The notes: generated by a model not told the origin, from the sequence alone. A stretch of 49,530 bases of DNA from Oscillospiraceae bacterium (GCA_015068905.1 SVJQ01000012.1:1-49530), one strand, 5' to 3'; counted from the stretch's first letter, positions 15,206-26,300 are shown. Program-made: numbers and translations.

Positions 15206-15217
15206 TAAAACGTTTTA
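15206..15217 (+). promoter_or_regulatory. LacI-family-type operator downstream of the GH88 promoter
   Basis: TAAAACGTTTTA is a perfect 12-bp palindrome with the central CG typical of LacI/GalR operators. It lies about 20-30 bp downstream of the predicted transcription start, where a bound repressor would block elongation. Confidence 0.65.
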
Positions 15218-15313
15218 CAAAATATTTAAAAATTGGAAAATACTTCCAGAATTTTGTGAAAAATTAACAAACCAAGCAAATTGTAGCAAAGGCATAGGAG
15301 GGTGAATGCAATT

Positions 15314-16447
15314 ATGCAAACATTGTTAGAACAAAACAAAAGTTGGATTGATGAAACCTGGACCAAAATCGAAACCAAGCTTCGTCGTAACAGCGAACTG
15401 TGCCGGAATAAAATTCCGCTGAGAACAGTTGACGGTGTTTACGATGACCACTCAGGCGGCAAGTGCAACGCCTGGACCAATGGCTTCTGGCCCGGTATTA
15501 TGTGGCTGATGTACGCAGCTACTAAGGAAGAGACCTTCCGCGAAACAGCAGAAAACGCAGAAAACGCTATGGATGTAGCCCTTGAAGATTATTGTGGACT
15601 GTTTCATGATGTGGGCTTTATGTGGCACATTTCAGCCGGCGCAAACTACAAACTGACCGGTAACGAAAAATCTAAGAACCGCAACCTGCACGCTGCAGCC
15701 GTGCTTGCGGCAAGATACAATGTAAACGGCGAGTTCATTAAGGCCTGGAATGAGGAAGGCTATGAAGGTTGGGTTATCATCGACTGTATGATGAACATTC
15801 CTCTTCTGTATTGGGCTGCTGAGCAGACTAATAACATTGCGTTAAAACAAATCGCAATGCATCACGCTGATACTTCTCTCCGTGATCATATCCGTCCTGA
15901 CGGTTCAGTTTATCATATTATGGATTATGATATTGAAACCGGCGAGTGCAAGGGCCATGCAACTCACACCCAGGGTTATGATGCTGAAACATCTTCCTGG
16001 TCCCGCGGTCAGGCGTGGGCAATTTACGGTTATGCACTTTCTTATATACATACAGGAGAAGAGCGGTATTTGGATGCGGCTAAAAAAGTTGCACATTACT
16101 TTATTGCTAACGTTGCCACAACAGATTATATTCCTCTGGCAGATTTCAGAGCACCTGCTGACCCGGTTTATATTGATACTTCAGCCGGTGCTATCGCAGC
16201 CTGCGGTCTGATTGAAATCGCTAAAGCTGTTCCTGAGTTTGAAAAGAAAATGTATATGGATGCAGCACTCAAGCTGATGAAAGCCTTGGTTGACAACCAG
16301 TGCGACTGGTCAGAAGAAGAACAGGCTATCCTGCAGAACAGCTCAGCCTGCCACGCACAGGGAGTTCACGAAACCTGGATTTACGGTGAATACTACTTCG
16401 TAGAAGCAATGTATAAATTAAAAGGCTTTGAACCTTTGTTCTGGTAA
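15314..16447 (+). CDS. GH88 unsaturated glucuronyl/galacturonyl hydrolase
   Basis: A 377-aa protein. ATG at 15314 is used because AGGAGGGTGA lies eight bases upstream; the GTG at 15302 falls within it. The pattern matches family 88: NAWTNGFWPGIMWLMY, a first catalytic Asp candidate in HDVGFMW (Asp99), VIIDCMMNIPLLYWA (Asp157), GSVYHIMDYD, HTQGYDAETSSWSRGQAWAIYGYALSY and ACHAQGVHETWIYGEYYFVEAMYKL. The length is usual. These (alpha/alpha)6-barrel enzymes hydrate the C4=C5 double bond of unsaturated uronic acid left by polysaccharide lyases and so release the terminal residue. No signal peptide: it acts in the cytoplasm on imported products. It precedes an ABC importer and fits the PL8-type lyase encoded at 29634. 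Confidence 0.94.
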   Translation: MQTLLEQNKSWIDETWTKIETKLRRNSELCRNKIPLRTVDGVYDDHSGGKCNAWTNGFWPGIMWLMYAATKEETFRETAENAENAMDVALEDYCGLFHDVGFMWHISAGANYKLTGNEKSKNRNLHAAAVLAARYNVNGEFIKAWNEEGYEGWVIIDCMMNIPLLYWAAEQTNNIALKQIAMHHADTSLRDHIRPDGSVYHIMDYDIETGECKGHATHTQGYDAETSSWSRGQAWAIYGYALSYIHTGEERYLDAAKKVAHYFIANVATTDYIPLADFRAPADPVYIDTSAGAIAACGLIEIAKAVPEFEKKMYMDAALKLMKALVDNQCDWSEEEQAILQNSSACHAQGVHETWIYGEYYFVEAMYKLKGFEPLFW

Positions 16448-16464
16448 AATTTAAAATCGTCGGC

Positions 16465-16593
16465 AAATAGGGGTACCCCTATTTTATGTTCTATTTAACA
16501 ATAGAACATAAAAACAAACATTAGCTGACGAAAGCAAAGGCCCTGTGCCTTTGCGAATGACTTTCGTATAAGGCTTCGTATGAAGCACGGTAC
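16465..16593 (+). promoter_or_regulatory. Cluster of hairpins in the leader of the ABC importer
   Basis: Consecutive palindromes: a 20-bp perfect palindrome centred on GGGGTACCCC (16465-16484), a 14-bp stem with TAAC loop (16482-16513) whose left arm overlaps the first, a nested stem ACGAAAG/GCAAAGGC (16528-16567), GCTTC/GAAGC (16573-16586) and GGTAC/GGTAC-flanking repeats. None is followed by a T run, so they are not simple terminators. They may protect or differentially regulate the importer mRNA. The 16448-16672 interval has no gene. Confidence 0.55.
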
Positions 16594-16672
16594 TTTGGTA
16601 CATAGATTCACCTCTTGCCTGCTCACGGTAAGAGGGTAGAAAAAAAGTGGGCAGAAAGGTTACGATACTACA

Positions 16673-17587
16673 ATGAAGAAATTTCTAAAAGACGTAGGCA
16701 AAAACAAAACCCGTCTTGTCATGGCATTACCGGCACTCATTTATTATTTCTGTTTCAATTATATGCCGATGTTTGGCCTGGTTATTGCCTTCCAGAACTT
16801 CAACCTGTCAAAGGGTGTGTTCCGCAGTAATTTTGTTGGTCTTAAGAACTTTGAGTTTTTGTTCACAAGTGATAAGGCGTTTATCATTACGCGTAACACA
16901 GTGCTTTATAACCTGGTGTTCATCGTTTTGGGTATGTTCTTAGCCTGCTGTCTTGCTATTATCTTGGATATCTTAGGCAGAAACCCTGTGACTCAGGTGA
17001 GCCAGACCGTTATTCTGTTTCCGCAGTTCATCTCCTGGATGGCAGGTAGCTACTTAGTTCTTGCTTTCCTGGATACCGACAAGGGTATGCTGAATCAGAT
17101 TGTTCAGTTCTTTGGCGGCGAACCGTCAAACTGGTATGCAACACCAACATGGTGGCCGGTCATCTTGGTTATTTGTAACCTATGGAAGCATTTGGGGTAC
17201 GACAGTATTATTTACTATTCAACCATTAAAGGCTTCTCCGGTGAATATTATGAAGCTGCAAGAATCGAAGGTGCAACCTGGTTCCAGCAGATTCGCTACA
17301 TAACCTTCCCCTTAATGAAATCTATTCTGATTATTATGGGTATTTTGAAAATCGGTTCCATCTTCGCATCTGACTTTGGTCTGTTCTACTTAGTAACCCG
17401 TAACTCCGGACCCTTATATAATGTCACATCCACCATTGATACCTACGTATATAACGGCTTGATCAGCGGTGGTAATCAGGGTATGACAGCAGCCGTTGGC
17501 TTCTATCAGTCCATTATCGGCTTCCTGCTGGTATTGGGTACTAACGCTATTGTGCGTAAAGTATCTCCTGAAGACGCAATGTTCTAA
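16673..17587 (+). CDS. Sugar ABC transporter permease, LplB type
   Basis: A 304-aa integral membrane protein with about six hydrophobic segments (first at residues 16-35, last near 275-292). The EAA loop EYYEAARIEGATWFQQIRYITFP that contacts the ATPase is at about residues 193-215. LVMALPALIYYFCFNYMPMFGLVIAFQNF is the usual start of LplB/YteP permeases of the CUT1 family, which import complex plant or host oligosaccharides. The ribosome site AGAAAGG is somewhat distant (about 12 bases). It forms an importer with the permease and the lipoprotein that follow. No ATP-binding subunit is encoded nearby; CUT1 systems often share an MsmK-type ATPase encoded elsewhere. Confidence 0.95.
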   Translation: MKKFLKDVGKNKTRLVMALPALIYYFCFNYMPMFGLVIAFQNFNLSKGVFRSNFVGLKNFEFLFTSDKAFIITRNTVLYNLVFIVLGMFLACCLAIILDILGRNPVTQVSQTVILFPQFISWMAGSYLVLAFLDTDKGMLNQIVQFFGGEPSNWYATPTWWPVILVICNLWKHLGYDSIIYYSTIKGFSGEYYEAARIEGATWFQQIRYITFPLMKSILIIMGILKIGSIFASDFGLFYLVTRNSGPLYNVTSTIDTYVYNGLISGGNQGMTAAVGFYQSIIGFLLVLGTNAIVRKVSPEDAMF

Positions 17588-17614
17588 AATAGAAAGAAAG
17601 GAAGGGTCTAGAAA

Positions 17615-18589
17615 ATGGCAAATGTAAATGAAACTGTTACATTAACAAAAAAACAAATGAAAAAAATAGAGCAGGCAGAAAGTGCCAAAGGCTCCTTGGG
17701 CAAACTCCCTTGGTGGGTTGATACCATTGGCTACATTGTTATAGTTGGTTTTGCTATCTGCGTATTGTTCCCCCTGCTGCTTTTAGTTATGGTATCCTTT
17801 ACCGATGACGTAACCTTAACCTTAAACGGTTACAGCCTGTTCCCTGAAAAGTTCAGTATAGAGGCGTATAAATACTTATTGGAAAACGGTCAACAGATTT
17901 TCCGTTCCTACGGTGTTACTGTTGCGGTTACCATCTGTGGGACCTTCTGGGCACTTTTCGCTATGACGCTGTTTGCCTACGTTATCTCCCGTGATAACTT
18001 CCCCTGGAAAAGTCAGTTCACATTCTACGTGTTCTTCTGTATGCTGTTTGGCGGCGGTATGATGCCGACCTACATGGTTGTATCTAACATCTTAGGTCTG
18101 CGTGACACCTTCTGGGTATTGATTCTGTCGGGTAGCTTGGCACCTATGTATATCTTTATGATGCGTACATATATGAGAACTTCAGTTCCGCCTTCAGTTA
18201 TTGAGTCTGCATCCATTGACGGTGCAGGTGAGTGGCGCTGCTACTTTACCATTATGTTGCCCCTGTCTATTCCTATGATTGCAACCATCGCTCTGTTTGT
18301 TGCAATCCGTTACTGGAATGACTGGAACACATCATTCCTTTATATTATTAAGAATGACAACATGGTTCCCATTCAGCTGATGCTGAAACGTATTGAAAAC
18401 AACCTCCAGTATCTTGCCAATGCAACCGATATGAGTGCAGTAGAAAAGGCTGAACTGGAGAGCACCCTGCCGACGGAAAGCGTTCGTATGGCACTGGTTG
18501 TTTTGGTCTGTGCACCCATTCTGCTGGCGTTCCCCTTCTTCCAGAAGTACTTTGTGAAGGGTATCACAGTAGGTGCGGTGAAAGGATAA
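17615..18589 (+). CDS. Sugar ABC transporter permease, YtcP/LplC (MalG) type
   Basis: A 324-aa permease with AAAGGAAGG upstream of the ATG. There is a charged N-terminal tail of about 40 residues, then six transmembrane segments, and the EAA loop ESASIDGAGEWRCYFTIMLPLSIPMIATIALF near residues 200-230. WNDWNTSFLYI and the terminal FPFFQKYFVKGITVGAVKG are hallmarks of the LplC/YtcP branch. It pairs with the LplB-type permease 27 bp upstream, and the lipoprotein follows 28 bp downstream. Confidence 0.95.
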   Translation: MANVNETVTLTKKQMKKIEQAESAKGSLGKLPWWVDTIGYIVIVGFAICVLFPLLLLVMVSFTDDVTLTLNGYSLFPEKFSIEAYKYLLENGQQIFRSYGVTVAVTICGTFWALFAMTLFAYVISRDNFPWKSQFTFYVFFCMLFGGGMMPTYMVVSNILGLRDTFWVLILSGSLAPMYIFMMRTYMRTSVPPSVIESASIDGAGEWRCYFTIMLPLSIPMIATIALFVAIRYWNDWNTSFLYIIKNDNMVPIQLMLKRIENNLQYLANATDMSAVEKAELESTLPTESVRMALVVLVCAPILLAFPFFQKYFVKGITVGAVKG

Positions 18590-18617
18590 TAAATTTTAAA
18601 AAATGGAGGAAAAAAGA

Positions 18618-20090
18618 ATGAAGAAAAAAATTGCATTTCTCTTAGCAATGGTTCTGATGCTGACCGCAGCTTTAACCGGTTGTGGCGGTACCGGTGTCAG
18701 CGTTGAAGACGACGGCGCAGAATATGCCATTAAGTGGTTCTCAGCCGGCGACAAGTCTAAAGACCATGACTTGGTGTTTGAAGAAATCAGCAAGTACACA
18801 AAAGAGAAAATTAACGCAACTGTTACTCAGACTCTGATTCCCGGCGCTGAGTACGGTGAAAAAATCCAGATGTTATTATCTGCCGGCGAACCTATCGACA
18901 TGATGTTCGCTTCCAACTTCCCGAATCTGGTATCTGACGGTATCTATGCTCCGCTGGATGACCTGCTGGAAGCTCACGGTCAGGACATTTTAAAGACCCT
19001 GCCGGAGTATGTTTGGAAAGCAGTATCTGTTGAAGGCCAGATTTACGCAGTACCCCCGATGAAGGACTGGGCTGTTCAGCCTGTACTTCTGTACTATGAT
19101 GGTTTTAAAGACAAGTATGGCTTTGATTTCTCTAATGTTAAAGAACTTAAAGACTTAGAGCCCATGCTCCAGACCGTTAAGGACAACGAACCCGGCGTAT
19201 CTCCCTTAGGTCTCCGTGGTGCCGGTGACGGTTTTGCTGTATTCCTTCCTATCGAAAGAGTACGTAACAGTGCACTTGCCGGTTTCCATACCGATAACTT
19301 TGATAAAGTTATTAACGTATACGAAACTCAGGAATTCAAAGAATACTTTGACCTGATGCGTCGTTGGAATCAGAAGGGCTTCTTCACCTCTGATGCTGCA
19401 ACAGCAACCACCATTTCTGATAAGGTTAATGCACATCAGGTTTACATGCTGACATCTGAAGCAATTCCTTACTTCCAGCAGCAGAAGAACAAGATGGAAG
19501 ACGAAGGCTGGAAGACCATTTTTGACGGCAGACTGTCTCAGCCTGTTATTAACACCCGTGCAGTTGCACAGGCTTGTCAGGCAATCACAGCTTCTTCCGG
19601 CAACCCGGCAAGAACAATGCAGTTCTTAAATATGCTGTATAAAGATGAATATCTGATGAACTTACTGGTTCATGGTATTGAAGGCAAGCACTACACCAAG
19701 CTTGATGATACCTACCTGCGCTATCCCGAAGGCATTGTTAACAGAAATAAAAACGACTACTTCGGCAACCCCGCCTACCAGGGCAATCGCTTCCTGCTTC
19801 TGTTAAACGAAGGCGAGCCTGCAGATCTGTGGGAACAGTATGCAGCATTTAACGATGCCGCTTACATCTCTCCCTCTTACGGTTTCAACTTTGACAGCGC
19901 TATGGTTATGAACGAGCTGACTGCTATCAACAACGTTCATTCTGAGTATATGCCCAGCCTGTTTGTTGGTGATACTGATCCGGCTGTGAAACTGCCTGAA
20001 GCTTTAGAGAAATTTAAGCAGGCAGGTTCTGAAACCCTGATTGCAGAAATCCAGAAGCAGTATGATGCTTGGAAAGCAGCTAACAATTAA
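18618..20090 (+). CDS. Extracellular solute-binding lipoprotein (LplA/CUT1 family)
   Basis: A 490-aa lipoprotein. ATG at 18618 follows GGAGG; the in-frame ATG at 18603 lies upstream of that site. The signal peptide MKKKIAFLLAMVLMLTAA ends in lipobox LTGC with lipid-modified Cys22. The mature protein is a type I sugar-binding domain (IKWFSAGDKSKDHDLVFEEISKYTKEKINATV, GEPIDMMFASNFPNLVSDGIYAPLDDLL, Trp/Tyr-rich ligand region). It binds oligosaccharide outside the membrane and delivers it to the two permeases encoded immediately upstream. In the proposed pathway the ligand is an unsaturated oligosaccharide made by the secreted lyases; that is inference. Confidence 0.95.
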   Translation: MKKKIAFLLAMVLMLTAALTGCGGTGVSVEDDGAEYAIKWFSAGDKSKDHDLVFEEISKYTKEKINATVTQTLIPGAEYGEKIQMLLSAGEPIDMMFASNFPNLVSDGIYAPLDDLLEAHGQDILKTLPEYVWKAVSVEGQIYAVPPMKDWAVQPVLLYYDGFKDKYGFDFSNVKELKDLEPMLQTVKDNEPGVSPLGLRGAGDGFAVFLPIERVRNSALAGFHTDNFDKVINVYETQEFKEYFDLMRRWNQKGFFTSDAATATTISDKVNAHQVYMLTSEAIPYFQQQKNKMEDEGWKTIFDGRLSQPVINTRAVAQACQAITASSGNPARTMQFLNMLYKDEYLMNLLVHGIEGKHYTKLDDTYLRYPEGIVNRNKNDYFGNPAYQGNRFLLLLNEGEPADLWEQYAAFNDAAYISPSYGFNFDSAMVMNELTAINNVHSEYMPSLFVGDTDPAVKLPEALEKFKQAGSETLIAEIQKQYDAWKAANN

Positions 20091-20137
20091 TCTATCAATA
20101 AAAATTTTATTGATATAATTTTATGAGCTACATATGA

Positions 20138-20168
20138 CCTTGAGGGTGATTTTCACCCTCAAGGTTTC
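20138..20168 (+). terminator. Stem-loop after the binding protein, probable terminator
   Basis: A 12-bp perfect stem CCTTGAGGGTGA / TCACCCTCAAGG with a TTT loop lies 47 bp after the stop codon. The following T stretch is short, so termination could be partial. Confidence 0.6.
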
Positions 20169-20233
20169 GGTGGCTTTGAGACTTTCCATTATATAGGAAG
20201 AAACTCCGTAACTTTTTTGAAAAAACAGAAAAA

Positions 20234-20308
20234 CTCCGAATTTATTTCGGAGGGGAGGGTGCTTTTTCGCATGGGCTCATCACAGCCCATGAGTCTAAGC
20301 GAAAGAGC
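20234..20308 (+). promoter_or_regulatory. Structured 5' leader of the giant SLH protein
   Basis: CTCCGAA/TTCGGAG (20234-20252) is followed by a two-tier stem: GCTTTTTCGC (20261-20270) pairs with GCGAAAGAGC (20299-20308), enclosing ATGGGCT/AGCCCAT (20271-20290). The leader ends in an A/T-rich single-stranded stretch and GAGGAGG. It may be an mRNA-stabilising or regulatory leader for a very long transcript. Confidence 0.5.
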
Positions 20309-20367
20309 ATCTGCGCTCTAAATTTTGTAACAAAAAAATTATTATACAAAAAATGAGGAGGAACATT

Positions 20368-23300
20368 ATGAAACGGACACTTTGCTTACTCTTAAGTGCG
20401 TTGCTTCTGTTATCATCTGCTGTGATTACTGCATCAGCAGCACCGGCAGATGTAACGGCAACAGTGAACGGCGTTGCCCTCGCAAAAGGCGGTCAGGTCA
20501 GCGCTGTGTCAAGCGTTGTATTTGAGCTGCCTGATGCGGTGGCAGACCTTACGGCTGTGAAGTTTTATGAGCAGTCAAAAACTTTATCCGGTGGGGTATA
20601 TCCCTGGTTTGAAAGAGCGCAGAACTATGCACCTGTGCTGTCAAATGGTAATAAAACCGTAACGGTCACTTTTGAACGTGGTGATATTTCATCAAATTCA
20701 ACCTATAAATTTGAATTTGATACGAATGCTGCTACTGATGGCGCAGAATACACCTTTAATTTCACCACAACGGCAGAAGTTGAAGCAAGTGGTGCGACAG
20801 TTTATTTTGCAGAGAATTTTTCAAGATATAAAGGCGCATTAAGCTTTGCAACCAATTCTTCCGGCACTAACAGACCTAATAACCTTGATCCGCTTTCTAT
20901 GGATTCCAGTGGCGGTTATTGCGGTAGCTCCGGTAACTACGTTTATGTTACAACATCAACAGCGGGTGATGAAACTTTCCCGATTTTGAGCGTTTATGCC
21001 GCGGCTAACTATGTCAATAATGTTGGTGTTAATGTTAATTATTCCGCAAAAGCCAGCTCCCTTCAAAATGTAGGTGAGTTAACGGTTGAGTTTCAGGCAC
21101 CAAGCTTTAACACAGCATCTGTTAGCACATATTTTGACTTTGGTGGCGTGGTTGTTGAAATGACACCTTCAAATCCGCTGGTGTGGAAAGTTCTGAAGGA
21201 AACAACTTTAACAGCCCGTAACACAAGAACAGCATTTAATGTTGCCGGTCATGCTGAGTTGGGTACAATCACTTTTAACAACCTGGATACAGCTAAAGAT
21301 TGGCATACGATTAAAATCATATCTGATGTAACAACGAGCGCATCTGCTACGCTTACTTCCAGAAAGCTTATTCGCGTTATACTGGACGATACAGTTGTTT
21401 GGGAACAGTCTGACGAAGAGGTTATCCTTCCTGCTATTTCCAATAACGTTCAGCATGCCGGTGCTCCTTGGGGTAGTACATCACATACATCTGAGGTAGC
21501 CAAAGATGTATTGTTTGCACCGCAGGGTTCTGGTATGCGTGTTCGCTACGCAGAATATAAAGACTATATCCCCACAGTCAAGCTTTCAGGCTATGACAAT
21601 CAGAATACATCTACACCCATTGAAAATGGAAATCTTGTGAGTCTTAATCCCTCCTTTGACTTTAGATTTGATATGTTGCCGACATTCACCGGTAGCGATG
21701 CGACTGCAGCAATCGCCGGTCAGATTACGTTAAAGGATGCTAATGATACACCGGTAGCGCTTAGCTACACAGCGGATGACTTAGATGACGATCTGACCCT
21801 GACTGTTACGCCGATAGCTTTATTGGCACCCAACACAACTTATACCATTTCAATTCCGGGGCAGACATATGCAGGTGATAAGACAGGTCCCGGCGCATCT
21901 TACACCTTTACAACCGGTTGGGAGCAGCTTGAGGTATCTTCTGCAACATCTGCCTTTACACCGGTCGTAAATGGTAATTCTGCAGAGATTACCGTAGCAC
22001 CGACAGCGGTTTCTGTAGAAAATCTTGTTGGCACTGCTATCAGTTATAAAACTGTTCTGGCATTGTACCGTGAAGATAACGGTATTGTGAATTTGCTAGA
22101 TTATAATGTGCAAAATCACACCTGGAGTGCAGACGGTGACATTACCGTTGATGCCCTTAACTTTACAGATGATGCTACAACACAAAGTGCGAAATATTTT
22201 GCAAAATTGTTCTTTATTTCAGGTGAAGCAACTGATGAGTTGCTTGAAGGCGAAGCTCTTGCAGAGCCTATCATTTTAAATGCAGCAAACGTACCGGCAT
22301 ACACAAAGCCTGCAGATTTGGATTATCCGGCAGGTTCACAGTCCGATTTAGCCACAAAGCTGGACGTTAACCGTGGTAGAGTGGATGTAGCCGGTTACTC
22401 ATCTGACATAAAGCCCGAAAGAGCTGTGTGGGCGGCTGTAGCAAAAGCAGACAGAACTGTTTTATACCTTGATCAGCTTACTAGTGATGTTGACCGTCAA
22501 TTTGCTTTTGGTGGCAACATTGTTCCGGATGTAAGCATTACAAGCTGCGACATTACTGTTAAGCCTTCTGCGGCACCGCTCATTACGGAGGCTGGCGTAG
22601 CAATGGACTTCAGCACACTGAAACCGTATGTTACAACCATGACCATTACAGGTAATCCGGTTATTGGTGGCACACTAACAGCGGCTTATGAAATCGCTGA
22701 CTTTCTTGGCAGAGCAGAGCAGAGTAAAAAATATGCATGGTATGTGTCTACATCCACAGCTAACTGGGGCGAAGCCGTAGCGACAACCGAAAGCCTCGAC
22801 GTTACTTCAGAAATGCTTGGTTCTTACATCAAGTGTGTTGTAACACCGATTGCTGAAACTGATATTGAAGGTGACCCGTACGATTCTTCTATCCAAGATG
22901 TTTATGTAAACGGTAACCTTTCAACCGGCGGTGCAGAACTGTTGGTACAGCTCAGCGCTATGGTAGGTGGCACACCGGTTTACAGCGGTAACACTGTTTG
23001 TGCGGTTTCAACTCTCACGTTCAACTTACCGGCAGCAGTTGCTGACCTTTCTGCAGTTACTTTCTATGAAAAGTCTAAGACACCGACAACTTCCGGCGGA
23101 ACAGACTTCCCCTGGTATAAGAGAAATTTTGACGGCGTTTTAACAGAGGAAGGAAAAACCTTTACAGTAACCTTCGAACGTGGCGATATTTCTTCCAATT
23201 CAACCTATAAATTTGAATTTGATACAGATACCGAAGCTCTCGGTGCAGAGTATAGCTTTGACTTTGTCACAAGTCCTGAGGTTGACAGCGAAGGCAGAAA

Positions 23301-26300
23301 GGTTTATTTTGCTGAAAACTTCTCACGTTATCAGTGGGAAAGCAATGCAGACCGTAACTTTATATACGCTGGATGGGCAGTTAACCCCCTTCCTTACAAT
23401 TTGGATCCCATCAGAAAAATGAGAACCTGGATAGGTTCCGGTACGGATTTCTATTCCGGTACAGATGTAGATACCAGTGGTGTTCCTTATATGTCTGTAT
23501 ACGCTAGTGGTGAAAAATATGCTCAGTTTGGTATTAACCCCTCCTATTCAGCGCCTATTAACAGCTTAAACCACTTAGGTGAATTTACTGTTAACTTTAA
23601 AGCGGCAAACGTAAACCAGATTATTGATTTTGCCGGCTTGGCTATTGCACAAACACTGAATGATGAAACCGGTGCTGTAACCTGGACTTTCTACGGTGAA
23701 AACACAGCGAAGAGACCCACTACTGACAATACCTTTGATGCGGCTGCACACACAAGATTGTGCGAAAAAACCTTTGCATCGCAGTTAGATGCTACCGGCA
23801 AGAAGCATACGTTGTCAATTGCGACTGACACCAGCTTAACACTGACCGGTGCAGCAACCCGTAAATTACTTAAGCTGACCTTGGATGGAGAAACCATTTG
23901 GGAAGCAAGCACAGATCATACTTTCACCTTCCCGGTTACCGGAACAGGCGATGACAGTAAGGGTGTGCCCTGGGCAAGCAGCCAAACAAGTTCAGTTTCT
24001 AAAATTACAAACTTATTTAACTCCGCAAAAGGCACATTGATGGTTTATTCCGCAGAATACAAGGACTTCAAGCCTGAGGTTTCTATTGTGGTCGAGAACG
24101 ACCCCAGAGTTAACATCAGTGCCCCGATTACGATTAACTTAAAGAGCGCACCGGCATATGACACGGCGGCACTGAAGCAGAAAATCACATTGAAAAAAGA
24201 AGGCGGCAGCACAGTTACATGGAGCTGTTCCACAAATGATGAGCAGGATGGCATTTTAGTTATGCAGCATGCTGCTCTGGAGAGAAATAAAAAATATACT
24301 GTTACGGTTCCGGCGTTAACCTATCCTAACGGCATGGTATCTGAACCTCAGACTCTGACCTTTACAACAGACTGGGCAACGCTTAATGCTACACCCAAAG
24401 CAGGCACAGAGATTGCCGTTAACAACGGAACAGTTACTCTTGACCTTTCGGCATCAGATGCAGTAACCGTTACCAATATGAGAACTGTAACCGTAAACTT
24501 TAAAGCAGTTTTAGCTCTTTACAGAGTGGAAAATCAAACCATTCATCAGGTTAAATCTGTTGTAACTGACGGTTTAAGCGTAACAAGTGGTCAGACAAAG
24601 ACTATTTCTGCCGGTTCTATTAACTATACAGAAACCGGTAGCGGTAGCTATCAGTACTACGCAAAACTGTTCCTGATTTCAACTGCCGGAACAGAAACCG
24701 GCGTAGGTGCAGCAGCTTTAGCTGATGCAATCGTCTTTAACCCTGACAACGTTGTTACAACCTCTACTGACAATGTAACAACCGGCAATGCTGCATATGT
24801 ATCTGCTACTACAGACAAAAACAGCGGCCATGTTGGCATAACCGGTCAGAGCGTTGGCTCATTAGAAGACCGAGCTTTATGGATTACTGTTTCAGAAGCA
24901 GACGGAACAGTTGCTTACTATGAACAGCTGTCCACCGGCGATACAGAAAACGCAGGTAAATTCGCGTTTGATTTCAGTATTGATCCTCAGGGCGTAGCTG
25001 CCGATAAGACTTACACTGTCACAGTTGATCCCTCTGACAAGGCAAGCTTTACAACAACTGCAATTCTGGAATTTTCAGCAGTAAATCCCTTTGTTGTTGA
25101 TATTACAAGTATTAGCGATACTGTATATTATAAAGGTGCTGTTACTGTTACTTATGTTTATTCAGACCTTTTTGACAGAGCTGAAAGCGGCTCAGTTATC
25201 GAATGGTACACTGCAAGCGAACCGACCGGTACGTACACTCGCGTAGCAACTACAAATCAGGGTGAAGCGTACACCATTCCGGCGAGCGAAGCAGGCAAAT
25301 ATCTGAAGGTTGTTATCAAAGCAAAAACAGCTGACAGTGATTTTGGTACACCGTATGATTCTGTAATCAATGACGGTATGGATCCCATTTATATTAAGTC
25401 TCAACCGGAAATTAAAACAGCTCAGCTGGTTCAGAACGGCAACATTATCAGTTTAAATGGTATGACCAGTGACCCGCTGAACCATGAGCACGACGTGCCG
25501 ACTGTTAAATGGATTTTCAAAAATGCCGGTGGCACTGTTGTAAAGACAATTGAAGGCAATCCTGTACAAACATCCTATACTGCAACCGCTGCAGATGCAG
25601 GCTTAACTGTTTATATGGAATATACTCCGCGCATTAAAGCCGGCGCTTGTGCATTGGGCGAAGCTTGTACTGATATTTTAGCGGGTGACATGGTTACAAC
25701 TAACACTCTTACCATCACCTATGAATCTTCTTCCGTTGGCACAACAACCGGACCTAACGGCGGCGGTGGCGGCGGCGGAACTAACGGCTCACCCGTTAAG
25801 GGTTCACAGAACCCCATTGAAAAAGAATCTGCACCGGTTTACCAGAGCCCCGATGAACAGATGGATACCGGTCGTGTAGACTTAGAAGACGCTCGTGGTC
25901 ACTGGGCAGAAAAAGAAATTTTTGAACTGTATGACAAGGGCGTTGTTAAGGGTAAAACCGCAAACACCTTTGATCCTGACGGTCAGATTACCAGAGCAGA
26001 ATTTATGGCAATCTTAGTCAGAGCAATGGGTCTTGAAACAACTGCTTTTGCAGGTGATTTTAATGATGTAGCAGCAGGTAGCTGGTATGCTGACATCTTA
26101 GCTACAGCTAAGAGTAACGGCTTACTTGCAGGCTCTAATGGCAATGCAAACCCCGATCAGGCAATTACCCGTGAAGAAATGGTACAGATTATTGTTCGTG
26201 CTTATGAAATGAAGTGCGGCGAAATTAAAGTTGGCGGTGGTTTCTTAGATTATACTGACGCCGGTGCAATTTCTGACTGGGCACAGCTGGCAGTTATTAA

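Noticed and set aside
15206-15217. Canonical catabolite-responsive element
   Set aside because: The outer TG and CA positions of the CcpA consensus are not met; it is better described as a generic LacI-family palindrome.
16482-16513. Rho-independent terminator after GH88
   Set aside because: Perfect stem but no T run on the downstream side in either orientation; kept as a structured leader instead.
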